From CAZDVQ01 sp964508975 (lineage in GTDB: Bacteria > Bacteroidota > Bacteroidia > Chitinophagales > Saprospiraceae), in NCBI GenBank assembly GCA_964508975.1, contig CAZDVQ010000004.1, positions 62,001 to 126,000 on the forward strand: a stretch of 64,000 nt of DNA, written 5' to 3'. Numbering within the stretch: the first letter of the stretch is position 1; every line of letters begins with the position of its first letter. Made by a program: the position numbers and the translations under genes. Below are positions 8,192 to 17,170 of this stretch, piece after piece. The notes under the pieces are model-generated. The model was not told where the DNA came from, ran no database searches, and saw nothing but the letters and a program-made list of their open reading frames with translations.

Positions 8192-9343
8192 ATGAAAACG
8201 ATATTAACCGGACTATTATTGAGTTTGTGCGTGTTTGGCATCAATGCCCAATCGCGTATCAGCTTGAGCAACCCATCATTCGAAGAACCTGCACAGCCAA
8301 GTAAAACACCCAACGGTTGGAATGACTGCGGCAACATTGACGCTGTTCCGCCGACGCCCCCTGACATTTTACCAGGTTCATGGGAAGTGAACAAAGCGGC
8401 ACAGCATGGTTCAACCTACCTCGGTTTGGTTACTCGTGACAACGATACATGGGAAGGCGTTGCCCAGTTATTATCGAGCCCTATGAAAGGGGGGACTTGC
8501 TACAAGTTCTCCATGTACTTGTCGAGGTCAGAGAAATATATCAGCCCAACATTTACCACGCGTAAGATTGAAAACTTTGCGGACCCGATTACCGTAAGGG
8601 TTTGGGGTGGTAATGGTCCTTGCGAAAAGACGGAGTTGTTGGCAACTAGTCCATTGATTACATCCACGGCTTGGAAACAATATACCTTTGACTTGAAGCC
8701 GAAGGCCAACTACAAGTATTTATTTATAGAGGCGTTTTACAAAACACCTACCTTATTCCCGTACAATGGTAATATACTTGTTGATAATTTATCTGATTTA
8801 GAGCCATGTTTATTGGCGGATAAGCAGAAGCCGGGCACGAATCCAAATCCAGGAGTTGGCGGTACAAAGCCAAGTACTGGTGGAACGGGTAACCCCGGAT
8901 CGGGCAACCCTGGAACATCAGGATCGAATCCCACGACTAAACCAGTGGAAGAAGGTGTTTTTTCGGCTGATATTAAAGTAGAAAAGCTGAAAGAAGGGCA
9001 AATATATAGGATAGATAACCTGTACTTCCCATCGGATTCATCGTCCATTACGCCGGCGGCTGCGAAAGTGTTGGATGAGTTGTACCAGTTTTTAAAGAAA
9101 AACCCAAAGATTAGGATTGAAGTAGGCGGGCATACGAATAGCCTGCCACCTGACGAATACTGTGATAAGCTATCATCGAATCGAGCCAAAAATGTAGCAA
9201 ACCATTTGATTGCGAAAGGTATTCAAGCTTCGAGGATTACCTATAAAGGATATGGTAAACGACAGCCTATTGCCAGCAACGATACCAAGGATGGGCAGAA
9301 GAAAAACCAACGGGTAGAGATTAAAATATTAAGTGTAGAGTGA
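8192..9343 (+). CDS. Outer-membrane OmpA-family protein with N-terminal beta-sandwich
   Basis: A 383-residue exported protein. Signal peptide MKTILTGLLLSLCVFGINAQ, then a carbohydrate-binding-like beta-sandwich (about 22-205) starting SLSNPSFEEPAQPSKTPNGW. Next comes a low-complexity Gly/Pro/Thr/Asn linker (about 210-255) and a C-terminal OmpA peptidoglycan-binding domain (about 265-383, with FPSDSSSITPAAAKVLDEL and GHTNSLPPDEYCDKLSSNRAKNVANHL). The OmpA domain should anchor it to peptidoglycan while the sandwich faces periplasm or surface. Start set at the ATG of the signal peptide; upstream in-frame codons read through the gcdH hairpin. A strong terminator follows. Confidence 0.9.
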   Translation: MKTILTGLLLSLCVFGINAQSRISLSNPSFEEPAQPSKTPNGWNDCGNIDAVPPTPPDILPGSWEVNKAAQHGSTYLGLVTRDNDTWEGVAQLLSSPMKGGTCYKFSMYLSRSEKYISPTFTTRKIENFADPITVRVWGGNGPCEKTELLATSPLITSTAWKQYTFDLKPKANYKYLFIEAFYKTPTLFPYNGNILVDNLSDLEPCLLADKQKPGTNPNPGVGGTKPSTGGTGNPGSGNPGTSGSNPTTKPVEEGVFSADIKVEKLKEGQIYRIDNLYFPSDSSSITPAAAKVLDELYQFLKKNPKIRIEVGGHTNSLPPDEYCDKLSSNRAKNVANHLIAKGIQASRITYKGYGKRQPIASNDTKDGQKKNQRVEIKILSVE

Positions 9344-9384
9344 TAACTTAAGCATTAAGTTAAAAAACTGTGACGTTTAATTTA

Positions 9385-9421
9385 GGCAAGGCCAAGTGAG
9401 AACCACTTGGCCTTGCCTTTT
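9385..9421 (+). terminator. Terminator after the OmpA-family gene
   Basis: Stem GGCAAGGCCAAGTG (9385-9398) with CACTTGGCCTTGCC (9404-9417) around AGAAC, followed by TTTTG. The rest of the gap to 9570 is AT-rich and shows nothing else I recognise. Confidence 0.85.
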
Positions 9422-9573
9422 GTATTAATAGGCCTATAACTCTCTGGCTTATATGATATTATGTAGAATACATCTAAAAAATAGATATCTAAAAACAATC
9501 GAAAATTACAATTCTGAGATACCCCTGGAGGATGATTTCGTCTAAAATATGATAGAATACGCAATAATTTTTT

Positions 9574-9601
9574 TTTGAATTTTAAGAAAATGCTATCTTT
9601 G
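9574..9601 (+). promoter_or_regulatory. Promoter of the 2153-residue surface protein
   Basis: TTTG (9574-9577), a 16-nt spacer and TATCTTTG (9594-9601) match the Bacteroidota promoter. It decides the start of the next gene: an in-frame TTG at 9575 lies inside the promoter, so translation begins at ATG 9680 with a leader of about 75 nt. Confidence 0.75.
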
Positions 9602-9679
9602 GGTTTGCTTTTGAGCCATACCACATGGTTATCGAAACTAGATAGTGCTAATTACAAACTACCTAAAAACTTGAATTCG

Positions 9680-12600
9680 ATGTTTAGAATTCTACGCAGA
9701 CCCCAAACGTTTATCGTTACAGCTATGCTTATGCTAGCTGCGATGTTCCTCCCGAGGCAGGAAGCCAAGGCCTCTCACATTGCCGCCGCTGATATTTATT
9801 ACCAGCACATAGGTGGAGATACATTTAAAATTGTATTGACACTATATCGTGACTGTGATGGTATCACTATGGCCAACTCTGAGATTATCGACATTGTTTC
9901 TGCTACTTGTGGTGTAACTACCACTCGTACAGCTAACTTGGTGAGTACTACAGAGATTTCTCAACTTTGTGCTGGATCTTTAGCACAATCTTCATGCAAT
10001 GGTGGTACGCTCCCTGGTTTAGAGCGGTACATTTATGAAGCCACATACGTATTACCACAATCCTGTACGGACTGGACCTTCAGCTGGACGACCTGTTGTC
10101 GTAACGGTTTGATCTGTAATATTGCAGGCGCTTCAGGCGAGAGTATCTATGTACAAACTACTTACAACAGTACATTAGGTATCAACTCAGCTCCATTCTT
10201 TACGACTAACCCTGCACCATATTACTGTGTAGGCCAGCAAGTATTCTACAATCCTGGTGCTGTTGACTTAGAAGGTGATTCTTTGGCTTTCCAATTGATT
10301 ACGCCTTTGGGTACTGGTCCTGCTGACCCTGTTACCTTTAACCCACCTTACACTGCACAAAACCCTTTTGTTACACAGGCGAGCAGCTTTGCGTTTGACC
10401 CTGCAACGGGTTGTGTAACCTTTACCGCTTCAGGTGGTTGTGCTTCTGGTATTTATGCTGTACGCGTATTTGAATACCGTAACGGTGTTTTAATTGGTAC
10501 TACCATGCGTGACTTGCAGTTTGTATTCATTCAGTCTGCATTCTGTTCGGCTAACCAAGTTCCGCAACCACAAGCGCCTACAGGTTTTACCAATATTTGT
10601 AATTCATCACCGATTACATTTACCCCTTCACCGGGTGCGTGTAACGTAGGTGGTGTAATTTCAGTTTGTTCAGGTTCATGTTTTACTTTCTTAATTACAG
10701 TAACTGACGCAAACCCTAACGATACAATTACAATTACATCAAATATTAGTGATGTTTTAGGGCCAGGTGCTGCCTTGATTGCGATTCCTGGGACTTCACC
10801 TTTACAGGTTGCTGTATTCGTACCAGCGGTGAATGAATCTACAAGCTTTACGATTACATATTCGGATGATGCTTGTGACGTTAACGGTGTTCAGGTAGTA
10901 GGTTACCAAATCTATATTGCCAACGTTAACATTAACGCGAATGACACTTTGTTGTTCTGTTCTGGTGTAACCGATACGTTGAATTTAGGTGCAACGACTT
11001 CTAGTTTGTTGCCAGGGGTATATCAATGGAGCCAAATATCTGGTCCGCCGATTACATTGAACAACCCCAACTCAGCCAATGCACAAATTATCATTCCGGA
11101 TACTTTGCAAACAACTGTACAGTTTGCAGTGTCGTGGACGGATACGCTCTGCGTTGTTTACGATACAATTACAATCGAGTTTGGTACCGTAGCGCTGGAT
11201 ATTGATATTACGGCAAGCTTAGATACGCTTTGTGGCAATAATATGCCTCAAACGACTACTTTGACTGCAGATATTTCAGGTAACGATTCATACTATTTTG
11301 GTGGTACCTTCTCATGGGCCGGTCCTGGTACGATAGCTTCGCCAACTAGCCCTGTTACGGGAATTACGTTGGCAGGGCCTAGTACAGGTATCTATACTGT
11401 GACTTATGCTAAAGGTAACTGTGTGAGTTCAGAGTCATTCCCTGTTTATTTTGCTACACCTACGTATACCCTCACCCCTCAGATAGATACTTTCTGTGCA
11501 GGGGATCAAGTGTGTTTTGGCTCAGCAACAGGAGGTGGTACATCTCCAACTAGGTTTAACGCTTGGTTGAGTGCAGATACCTCTTACTTCCAATCAGATT
11601 GTAACGTTTACGTTCCTACGCCAATTACTTTTGCACCAGTTGTAATGCCGGCTACTTCCACAACGGTTTCGCTTCCTGACGATGGTTTATCGGGTTCATT
11701 GCCAATTGGTTTCCCATTTGAATTCTTCTGTAATACTTATACAACATTTGACTTGTCATCAAACGGTTTCTTAACCTTTGATCAAGGTACGTTTGCAAAC
11801 GGTTGTTGTTCAGGCCAAGCCTTGCCTAACATAAACACGCCAAATAACTTGATTGCATTCTGTTGGGAGGACTTGGATCCAGGTAACGGTGGACAACCTG
11901 CTATTAACTTGGTACGCTATGCCACCATCGGTACAGCACCTAACCGCCGTTTGGTTATAGAGTTCTTTAACGTTGACCACTTCTCGTCTGGTAACAACGT
12001 AACGGTTCAATGTATTCTTTACGAAGGGTCAAACTGGATTGAAGTACATACTACCACCCAGCCAGATGCTGGTGGTTTACACACCATGGGTGTTGAAAAC
12101 GCTGGTGGTACAATTGCTTACACTGTTCCAGGCCGTAACGGACAAACATGGACGGCTACCAACGATGCATGGCGAATAGCCCCATTCTTGATTAATATCC
12201 CGAGCCCAGTAACTTATAACTTACCTTCAATTGGTGCTTTTGGTTTGAACAACGATACAGCTTGTGCTAGTTTCAACGTAACTACCAATGTTCCAGTTAC
12301 AGCAAACTGGGCTGAATACCCCAACTGTACTTTTACTGATACTTTCTTAGTAGTAATTGGTGGTGACCTTGCAGCACCAGTACTTACAAACTGTAACTCA
12401 ACAGCAACTTCGGCTACCTTCACTTGGGGACCTGTAGCTGGTGCTACAGGTTACGAAGTAAGTCTTGATGCAGGTGCTACATGGACTCCACAAGCTGGAA
12501 CAAATTACACCGCATCTGGTCTTATCAATGGTCAATGTGTTGAAATCACAGTTCGTGCCACTGGTGGTGCGAATACATGCGGTAACTTTGCAAACTTCTT

Positions 12601-15600
12601 CTCTTGCTGTGCAGTTCAATGTATGAACTTGCAAGCAGTGACGTCTCCTGCGCAGTGTTTTGGCGCTACAGACGGTACTGCATCTGTTGATGCAATCGGT
12701 GCCGCTACGCCTATTGTATTTGTATTGAATGGTTTGCCTGGCGGACCTGTATCTCAAATTTCGAATACCACTACATCTGCCACATTTACAGGTTTAGGCG
12801 TAGGCTCTTACTTGGTCGAGGTACTTGATGCTACAGGTTGTTCGGATACTATTACGGTATTTGTTGGTTCTGCGCCACCATTTGCAACTAACGTGAGTTC
12901 TTCTGTAGAAACTTGTAATGGTAATGGTTCTGCTACGGTTGTTCCGTTGGGAGGTGTACCTGGTTATACTTACTTGTGGAATGATGCTGCTGGACAGACT
13001 ACAGCTACTGCTACCAACTTGGTTAGTGGTGACTATATCGTAACCGTAACAGACAACAATGGCTGCCAAGCTGTTGATACTGTTACAGTAGGCTTTGATG
13101 GCCCTGAAATTACCACAAGCCCTGATGTTACCGTTTGCCCAGGTCAATCTACAATTCTTACGGCTAATATGACCTCAGGTGGATCTGCTGTTGGATGTGG
13201 TTTAGCTGCTAACCCATGTGCTGGTCCTGTTGCATTAGTTTCTGTAGGTAATGGTACAACACCATTATCAACCATCCAAGGTACACCATTTAATGGCTTC
13301 TTTGAAGCTGGCCGTGTACAGATGTTGTACAAAGCCACTGACCTTTTGGCTGCAGGTTTAGCACGCGGTCAAATTTCAGCAATGTCATTTGATGTGCTTC
13401 AGAAAAACAGCACACAGCCATTTAGCGGTTTCAACGTAAAAATGGGCTGTACAGCACTTGATTCCTTAGGTGCTACATTTGAAACTGGTTTGACAACAGT
13501 ATTCAGCGGCAACTATACTACAACAGCGGGTACCAACAACATCTTATTTGCCACTAATTATGAATGGGATGGTGTTTCTGACTTGTTGCTTGAAGTTTGC
13601 TTCACCAATAACTCATTCAGTTTCTCGGATGTAGTTGAAGGTTCTTCTACTGCATACCCATCTACCATTTCTGCTGAAAACGATAACGTTAACGGATGTA
13701 ACTTACCAGCTAACCGTACCTTGTCATTACGTCCTAATATCGAATTTGTAAACTGTCAGTCTACTTCATACACTTGGACTCCTGGTGCTACTTTGAACGA
13801 CTCTACTTTGCAAAGTCCTACGGCTACTCCAACTCAAACTACCACTTACATTGTAACAGCATTTGACGGTGCGTGTACAACAACGGATACCGTTGTAGTA
13901 ACCGTTGCAGGTGGTTTGAATGCTCCGATTACACAAGCATGTTCAAACGTATTGTTCAATACATTGACTTTCAACTGGAATAATATTCCGGCTGCTAGTG
14001 GTTTTGAAGTTAGCCTTGACGGTGGCACTACCTGGATTCCTGCAAATGGAACTAACGGTATTTCACACACCGTTTCTAACTTGGCCCCTGGTTCAAGTGT
14101 AACTATTGAAGTTCGTGCTGTAGGTGGTATCTCTGGTTGCCCTAATGCATCAGCTACCATAACTTGTACAACACCTACCTGTGGAGTACCTTCTGTAACC
14201 ACTACTGATGTAGCTTGTTTTGGTACCAATAACGGTTCTGTTGTTGGCGTAGTGACTGGTGCTACTGGTCCATACGATTTCACCTTGACTCAAGGCGGTT
14301 CTACCATTGGCACTTCAACTGGTACTAGCTTTACCAATGCAACCCTTGGTGCTGGTAACTATGTGTTGGAATATTTAGAGCCATCTACAGGTTGTACAGA
14401 TACTGTTCACTTTTCCATTAGTGGTCCTGTTGCTCCAATCGTATTGAACGGTTCTTCAACTCCAGTTACTTGTTACTTAGGTACAAATGGTACAGCTACC
14501 GTTACTTCATTTGGTGGTACTGCTCCATATACTTACTTGTGGCCAAATGGTCAAACAACAGCTACTGCTACTACTTTAGGTGTTGCGGCATATGTCGTTA
14601 CTGTTACAGACGACAATGGATGTACCGCAACGTTAAGCGTTGATGTATTTGGTCCAAGTAGCCAGTTTGTTGTTGATATTACAACTAACGCTCCTTCTTG
14701 TTCTTACTCAAGTGATGCAACTGCAATTGCTATCGTAAACAGCGCTGGTACAGTGGCTTACACTTGGAGTACTGGTGCAACAACGGCTCAGATCACTGGT
14801 TTATCAGCTGGTCAAGTGGTAACGGTTGATGTTACGATTAATGGTTGTGGTCCAGTAACAGCTACTGCTACTGTTGGTACTACCCCTGTATACTCGCTTA
14901 ATATTGCCAGCACAGAAGCACCTTGCGTGGATGCAAGTAACGGTGAAATCGTTGTTGGCTGGACTAACGGTGTTGGTACTGCAAGCTTCGTGTGGACCGG
15001 CTCTACATCTACTAGTAATGTTGCTACTGGCTTGGCTGCAGGTACATACAGTGTAACTGGTACAGACGGTAACGGTTGTACCGCTACAATTAGTGAGACA
15101 CTTGTTGCATTTACACCATTGACTTTGAATATTGCCAGCACAGAAGCTCCATGCGTGGATGCAAGTAACGGTGAAATCGTTGTAGGCTGGACTAATAGTA
15201 ATGGTAACGTAAACTTTACTTGGACTGGGTCTACATCTACTAGCAATGTTGCTACAGGATTAAATGCTGGTTCATATAGTGTAACTGCCACTGACGCTGA
15301 GGGTTGTACCGCTTCTATTAGTGAAACACTTGTTGCTGTAACGCCGTTGACCTTGAGTGTAGATACTATCCTCAATCCTTGTGATGGCCAAACCAATGGT
15401 TCTATCTCGGTTGAGTACACCAACGCTAACGAACCTGTAGCTTTCACTTGGACGGCTAACGCTAACTCAACCAGTAATTTTGCATTCAACATCGGTGCAG
15501 GTACTTACGCTGTAACTGCTACTGATGCTGAAGGTTGTACTGCTTCTACGTCTGGAACTTTGGTTGCAATACCAAACCCTAACGTGAATGCGAACCTTGA

Positions 15601-16141
15601 CGGTAATCCAACTCCAGGAACTTTGTTCACTGGCTTAAGCTACACACTTGCAGCCAATACAGCTCCTGCACAATCAGGCGTTACCTATACTTGGGTTCCA
15701 AGTACTTACTTGAGCAATGCTAATGCATTTGATCCAACAGTATTGTCAAATACACAAGATACCGTGTTGTACACCGTGTTTGCTGACTTCAACGGTTGTA
15801 CATCAGTTGATACCATTACCTTGATTTTCTTGACATCTGAGGTTGCCTTGGCTAATGCGTTCATCCCTGGTTCTTCTGAAGCGTTGAACCAAGTGTTCAC
15901 ACCATTCGCGCCAGGTCCTGACGGTGGTTATGAAATTCCTGCAAACATCCTCGTAAAAGAGTTTAAAATCTTCAACCGTTGGGGTGAAGTTGTTTACGAT
16001 GATGCTGTAAACCACAGGTGGGATGGTACTGACAAAGACACCGGTAATGCTTTGCCACGTGATGTTTATATCTACCGTTTTGTTTACGAGTTGAATGGTC
16101 AAACTATCACCAAAACAGGCGATGTGACCTTGATTCGTTAA
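9680..16141 (+). CDS. Giant surface protein with SprB-type repeats and T9SS type B sorting domain
   Basis: A 2153-residue secreted protein. Signal peptide at about 8-30 (FIVTAMLMLAAMFLPRQEAKA). The first part (30-320) begins SHIAAADIYYQHIGGDTFKIVLTLYRDC, a start common in large Bacteroidota adhesins. Two fibronectin III-like units occur near residues 900 and 1414 (YEVSLDAGATW, FEVSLDGGTTW). From about residue 980 there are roughly eight SprB-type repeats with VTVTDNNGC-like ends. The last 65 residues form a gliding-motility/CHU C-terminal domain (FKIFNRWGEVVYDD...RWDGTDKDTGNALPRDVYIYRF), which directs T9SS export and surface attachment. Probable role: adhesion or gliding-associated filament. 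Two 76-residue repeats near 14900-15340 are almost identical in DNA. Many cysteines suggest disulphides. Confidence 0.92.
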   Translation: MFRILRRPQTFIVTAMLMLAAMFLPRQEAKASHIAAADIYYQHIGGDTFKIVLTLYRDCDGITMANSEIIDIVSATCGVTTTRTANLVSTTEISQLCAGSLAQSSCNGGTLPGLERYIYEATYVLPQSCTDWTFSWTTCCRNGLICNIAGASGESIYVQTTYNSTLGINSAPFFTTNPAPYYCVGQQVFYNPGAVDLEGDSLAFQLITPLGTGPADPVTFNPPYTAQNPFVTQASSFAFDPATGCVTFTASGGCASGIYAVRVFEYRNGVLIGTTMRDLQFVFIQSAFCSANQVPQPQAPTGFTNICNSSPITFTPSPGACNVGGVISVCSGSCFTFLITVTDANPNDTITITSNISDVLGPGAALIAIPGTSPLQVAVFVPAVNESTSFTITYSDDACDVNGVQVVGYQIYIANVNINANDTLLFCSGVTDTLNLGATTSSLLPGVYQWSQISGPPITLNNPNSANAQIIIPDTLQTTVQFAVSWTDTLCVVYDTITIEFGTVALDIDITASLDTLCGNNMPQTTTLTADISGNDSYYFGGTFSWAGPGTIASPTSPVTGITLAGPSTGIYTVTYAKGNCVSSESFPVYFATPTYTLTPQIDTFCAGDQVCFGSATGGGTSPTRFNAWLSADTSYFQSDCNVYVPTPITFAPVVMPATSTTVSLPDDGLSGSLPIGFPFEFFCNTYTTFDLSSNGFLTFDQGTFANGCCSGQALPNINTPNNLIAFCWEDLDPGNGGQPAINLVRYATIGTAPNRRLVIEFFNVDHFSSGNNVTVQCILYEGSNWIEVHTTTQPDAGGLHTMGVENAGGTIAYTVPGRNGQTWTATNDAWRIAPFLINIPSPVTYNLPSIGAFGLNNDTACASFNVTTNVPVTANWAEYPNCTFTDTFLVVIGGDLAAPVLTNCNSTATSATFTWGPVAGATGYEVSLDAGATWTPQAGTNYTASGLINGQCVEITVRATGGANTCGNFANFFSCCAVQCMNLQAVTSPAQCFGATDGTASVDAIGAATPIVFVLNGLPGGPVSQISNTTTSATFTGLGVGSYLVEVLDATGCSDTITVFVGSAPPFATNVSSSVETCNGNGSATVVPLGGVPGYTYLWNDAAGQTTATATNLVSGDYIVTVTDNNGCQAVDTVTVGFDGPEITTSPDVTVCPGQSTILTANMTSGGSAVGCGLAANPCAGPVALVSVGNGTTPLSTIQGTPFNGFFEAGRVQMLYKATDLLAAGLARGQISAMSFDVLQKNSTQPFSGFNVKMGCTALDSLGATFETGLTTVFSGNYTTTAGTNNILFATNYEWDGVSDLLLEVCFTNNSFSFSDVVEGSSTAYPSTISAENDNVNGCNLPANRTLSLRPNIEFVNCQSTSYTWTPGATLNDSTLQSPTATPTQTTTYIVTAFDGACTTTDTVVVTVAGGLNAPITQACSNVLFNTLTFNWNNIPAASGFEVSLDGGTTWIPANGTNGISHTVSNLAPGSSVTIEVRAVGGISGCPNASATITCTTPTCGVPSVTTTDVACFGTNNGSVVGVVTGATGPYDFTLTQGGSTIGTSTGTSFTNATLGAGNYVLEYLEPSTGCTDTVHFSISGPVAPIVLNGSSTPVTCYLGTNGTATVTSFGGTAPYTYLWPNGQTTATATTLGVAAYVVTVTDDNGCTATLSVDVFGPSSQFVVDITTNAPSCSYSSDATAIAIVNSAGTVAYTWSTGATTAQITGLSAGQVVTVDVTINGCGPVTATATVGTTPVYSLNIASTEAPCVDASNGEIVVGWTNGVGTASFVWTGSTSTSNVATGLAAGTYSVTGTDGNGCTATISETLVAFTPLTLNIASTEAPCVDASNGEIVVGWTNSNGNVNFTWTGSTSTSNVATGLNAGSYSVTATDAEGCTASISETLVAVTPLTLSVDTILNPCDGQTNGSISVEYTNANEPVAFTWTANANSTSNFAFNIGAGTYAVTATDAEGCTASTSGTLVAIPNPNVNANLDGNPTPGTLFTGLSYTLAANTAPAQSGVTYTWVPSTYLSNANAFDPTVLSNTQDTVLYTVFADFNGCTSVDTITLIFLTSEVALANAFIPGSSEALNQVFTPFAPGPDGGYEIPANILVKEFKIFNRWGEVVYDDAVNHRWDGTDKDTGNALPRDVYIYRFVYELNGQTITKTGDVTLIR

Positions 16142-16165
16142 TCGGTCGTAGAAATTTAAATGCTT

Positions 16166-16204
16166 GCGAGCGCTTCCTCTGAACGGGGAGGCGCTCGCTT
16201 TTTT
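16166..16204 (+). terminator. Terminator after the surface protein gene
   Basis: Stem GCGAGCGCTTCCTC with GGGGAGGCGCTCGC around TGAAC, followed by six Ts. Confidence 0.9.
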
Positions 16205-16228
16205 ATGCCTATTGCGTTAGCTGCTTGG

Positions 16229-16323
16229 AGTGCGCCGAAGGCGGTGCCGCTTGCGGTACCGAGCGCAACGCGCGAGCACGGAAAGGAGCGACCCGCCGGC
16301 GATAGCCCGGCGGGGAACGCCCA
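16229..16323. repeat. GC-rich dispersed element, copy 4
   Basis: Short GC-rich copy ending GGCGGGGAACGCCC, with the hairpin CCGCCGGCGATAGCCCGGCGG. The remaining sequence to 16449 is AT-rich, without a recognised promoter. Confidence 0.65.
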
Positions 16324-16449
16324 AATCATGAGATTTAACGAACTACAGCATTTTTTTTAATTTTTTTTATACCATTACCGAACCATTTAAATATCCTGCG
16401 TGTTTGAAGAAACATTAAATCATTGTTTAACCATTAATTGAAAACTCAA

Positions 16450-17097
16450 ATGAAAGTTTTGAACTATTTCTTCGGTGCATTCGTTGTTGCTAGCGTTTTT
16501 GCATCATGTGCCGCTCCTGCTGGCGAAAAAGCAGAAACTGGTGACGCTCAAGAAGTTACCGAAGTAGCTGGTGACGCAACTTATACCGTTGACGCTGCTG
16601 CTAGCCAATTGACTTGGGAAGGTGCTAAAGTTACCGGTAAACACAGCGGTACCTTGAACGTTTCTGAAGGTACACTTCAAGTTAAAGAAGGTGCATTAGT
16701 TGGTGGTAGCTTTACCCTCGACATGGTTTCAATCGCAGTTACTGACCTCGAAGCTGGCAAAGGCAAAGAGAAATTGGAAGGCCACTTGAAAACTGGTGAC
16801 TTCTTTGAAGTTGAAAAATACCCAAGCGGTAAATTTGAAATCACTGAAGCTAAAAAAGGCGAAGGTGCTGCTTACGATATTACTGGTAACTTGACCTTGA
16901 AAGACGTTACTAAAAGCGTAACTTTCAAAGCTGACGTTACTATCGCTGATGGTAAAGTAACTGCTACTGCTCCTCAGTTCACTATCGACCGTACACTTTG
17001 GGGTATTACTTACACTGGTATGAAAGACGATTTGATCAACAACAACATGGGTGTTGGTATCAAATTGGTAGCTGCTCAAGCTGCTGCTGCTGAATAG
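16450..17097 (+). CDS. YceI-family lipoprotein
   Basis: A 215-residue lipoprotein. Signal peptide MKVLNYFFGAFVVASVFASC ends in a lipobox with lipidated Cys20. After an acidic linker the YceI domain (about 40-210) shows YTVDAAASQLTWEGAKVTGKH, the central GHLKTGDFFEVEKYPSGKFEI and the C-terminal FTIDRTLWGITY. YceI proteins are lipocalin-like barrels that bind isoprenoid or other amphiphilic molecules in the periplasm; some respond to alkaline or osmotic stress. Start at ATG 16450, which begins the signal peptide. Codon use (GGT, GAA, AAA) looks like that of a highly expressed gene. It is monocistronic, closed by a two-way terminator. Confidence 0.93.
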   Translation: MKVLNYFFGAFVVASVFASCAAPAGEKAETGDAQEVTEVAGDATYTVDAAASQLTWEGAKVTGKHSGTLNVSEGTLQVKEGALVGGSFTLDMVSIAVTDLEAGKGKEKLEGHLKTGDFFEVEKYPSGKFEITEAKKGEGAAYDITGNLTLKDVTKSVTFKADVTIADGKVTATAPQFTIDRTLWGITYTGMKDDLINNNMGVGIKLVAAQAAAAE

Positions 17098-17116
17098 TCT
17101 TGAACCGATCAAGCAT

Positions 17117-17153
17117 AAAAAAAAGAGCCAGGTTTTACCTGGCTCTTTTTTTT
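17117..17153. terminator. Bidirectional terminator between convergent genes
   Basis: A-run, AGAGCCAGG (17124-17132), loop TTTTA, CCTGGCTCT (17138-17146), T-run. It serves both the YceI gene and the VIT/VWA gene on the other strand. Confidence 0.92.
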
Positions 17154-17170
17154 ATGTCTATACACTTGTA

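Noticed and set aside
14812..15492. 226-codon minus-strand frame inside the SprB-repeat protein
   Set aside because: It is a mirror of the repeated Thr/Val-rich coding and has no independent support.
16160..16360. 66-codon frame after the first giant surface protein
   Set aside because: It overlaps the terminator and GC-rich copy 4.
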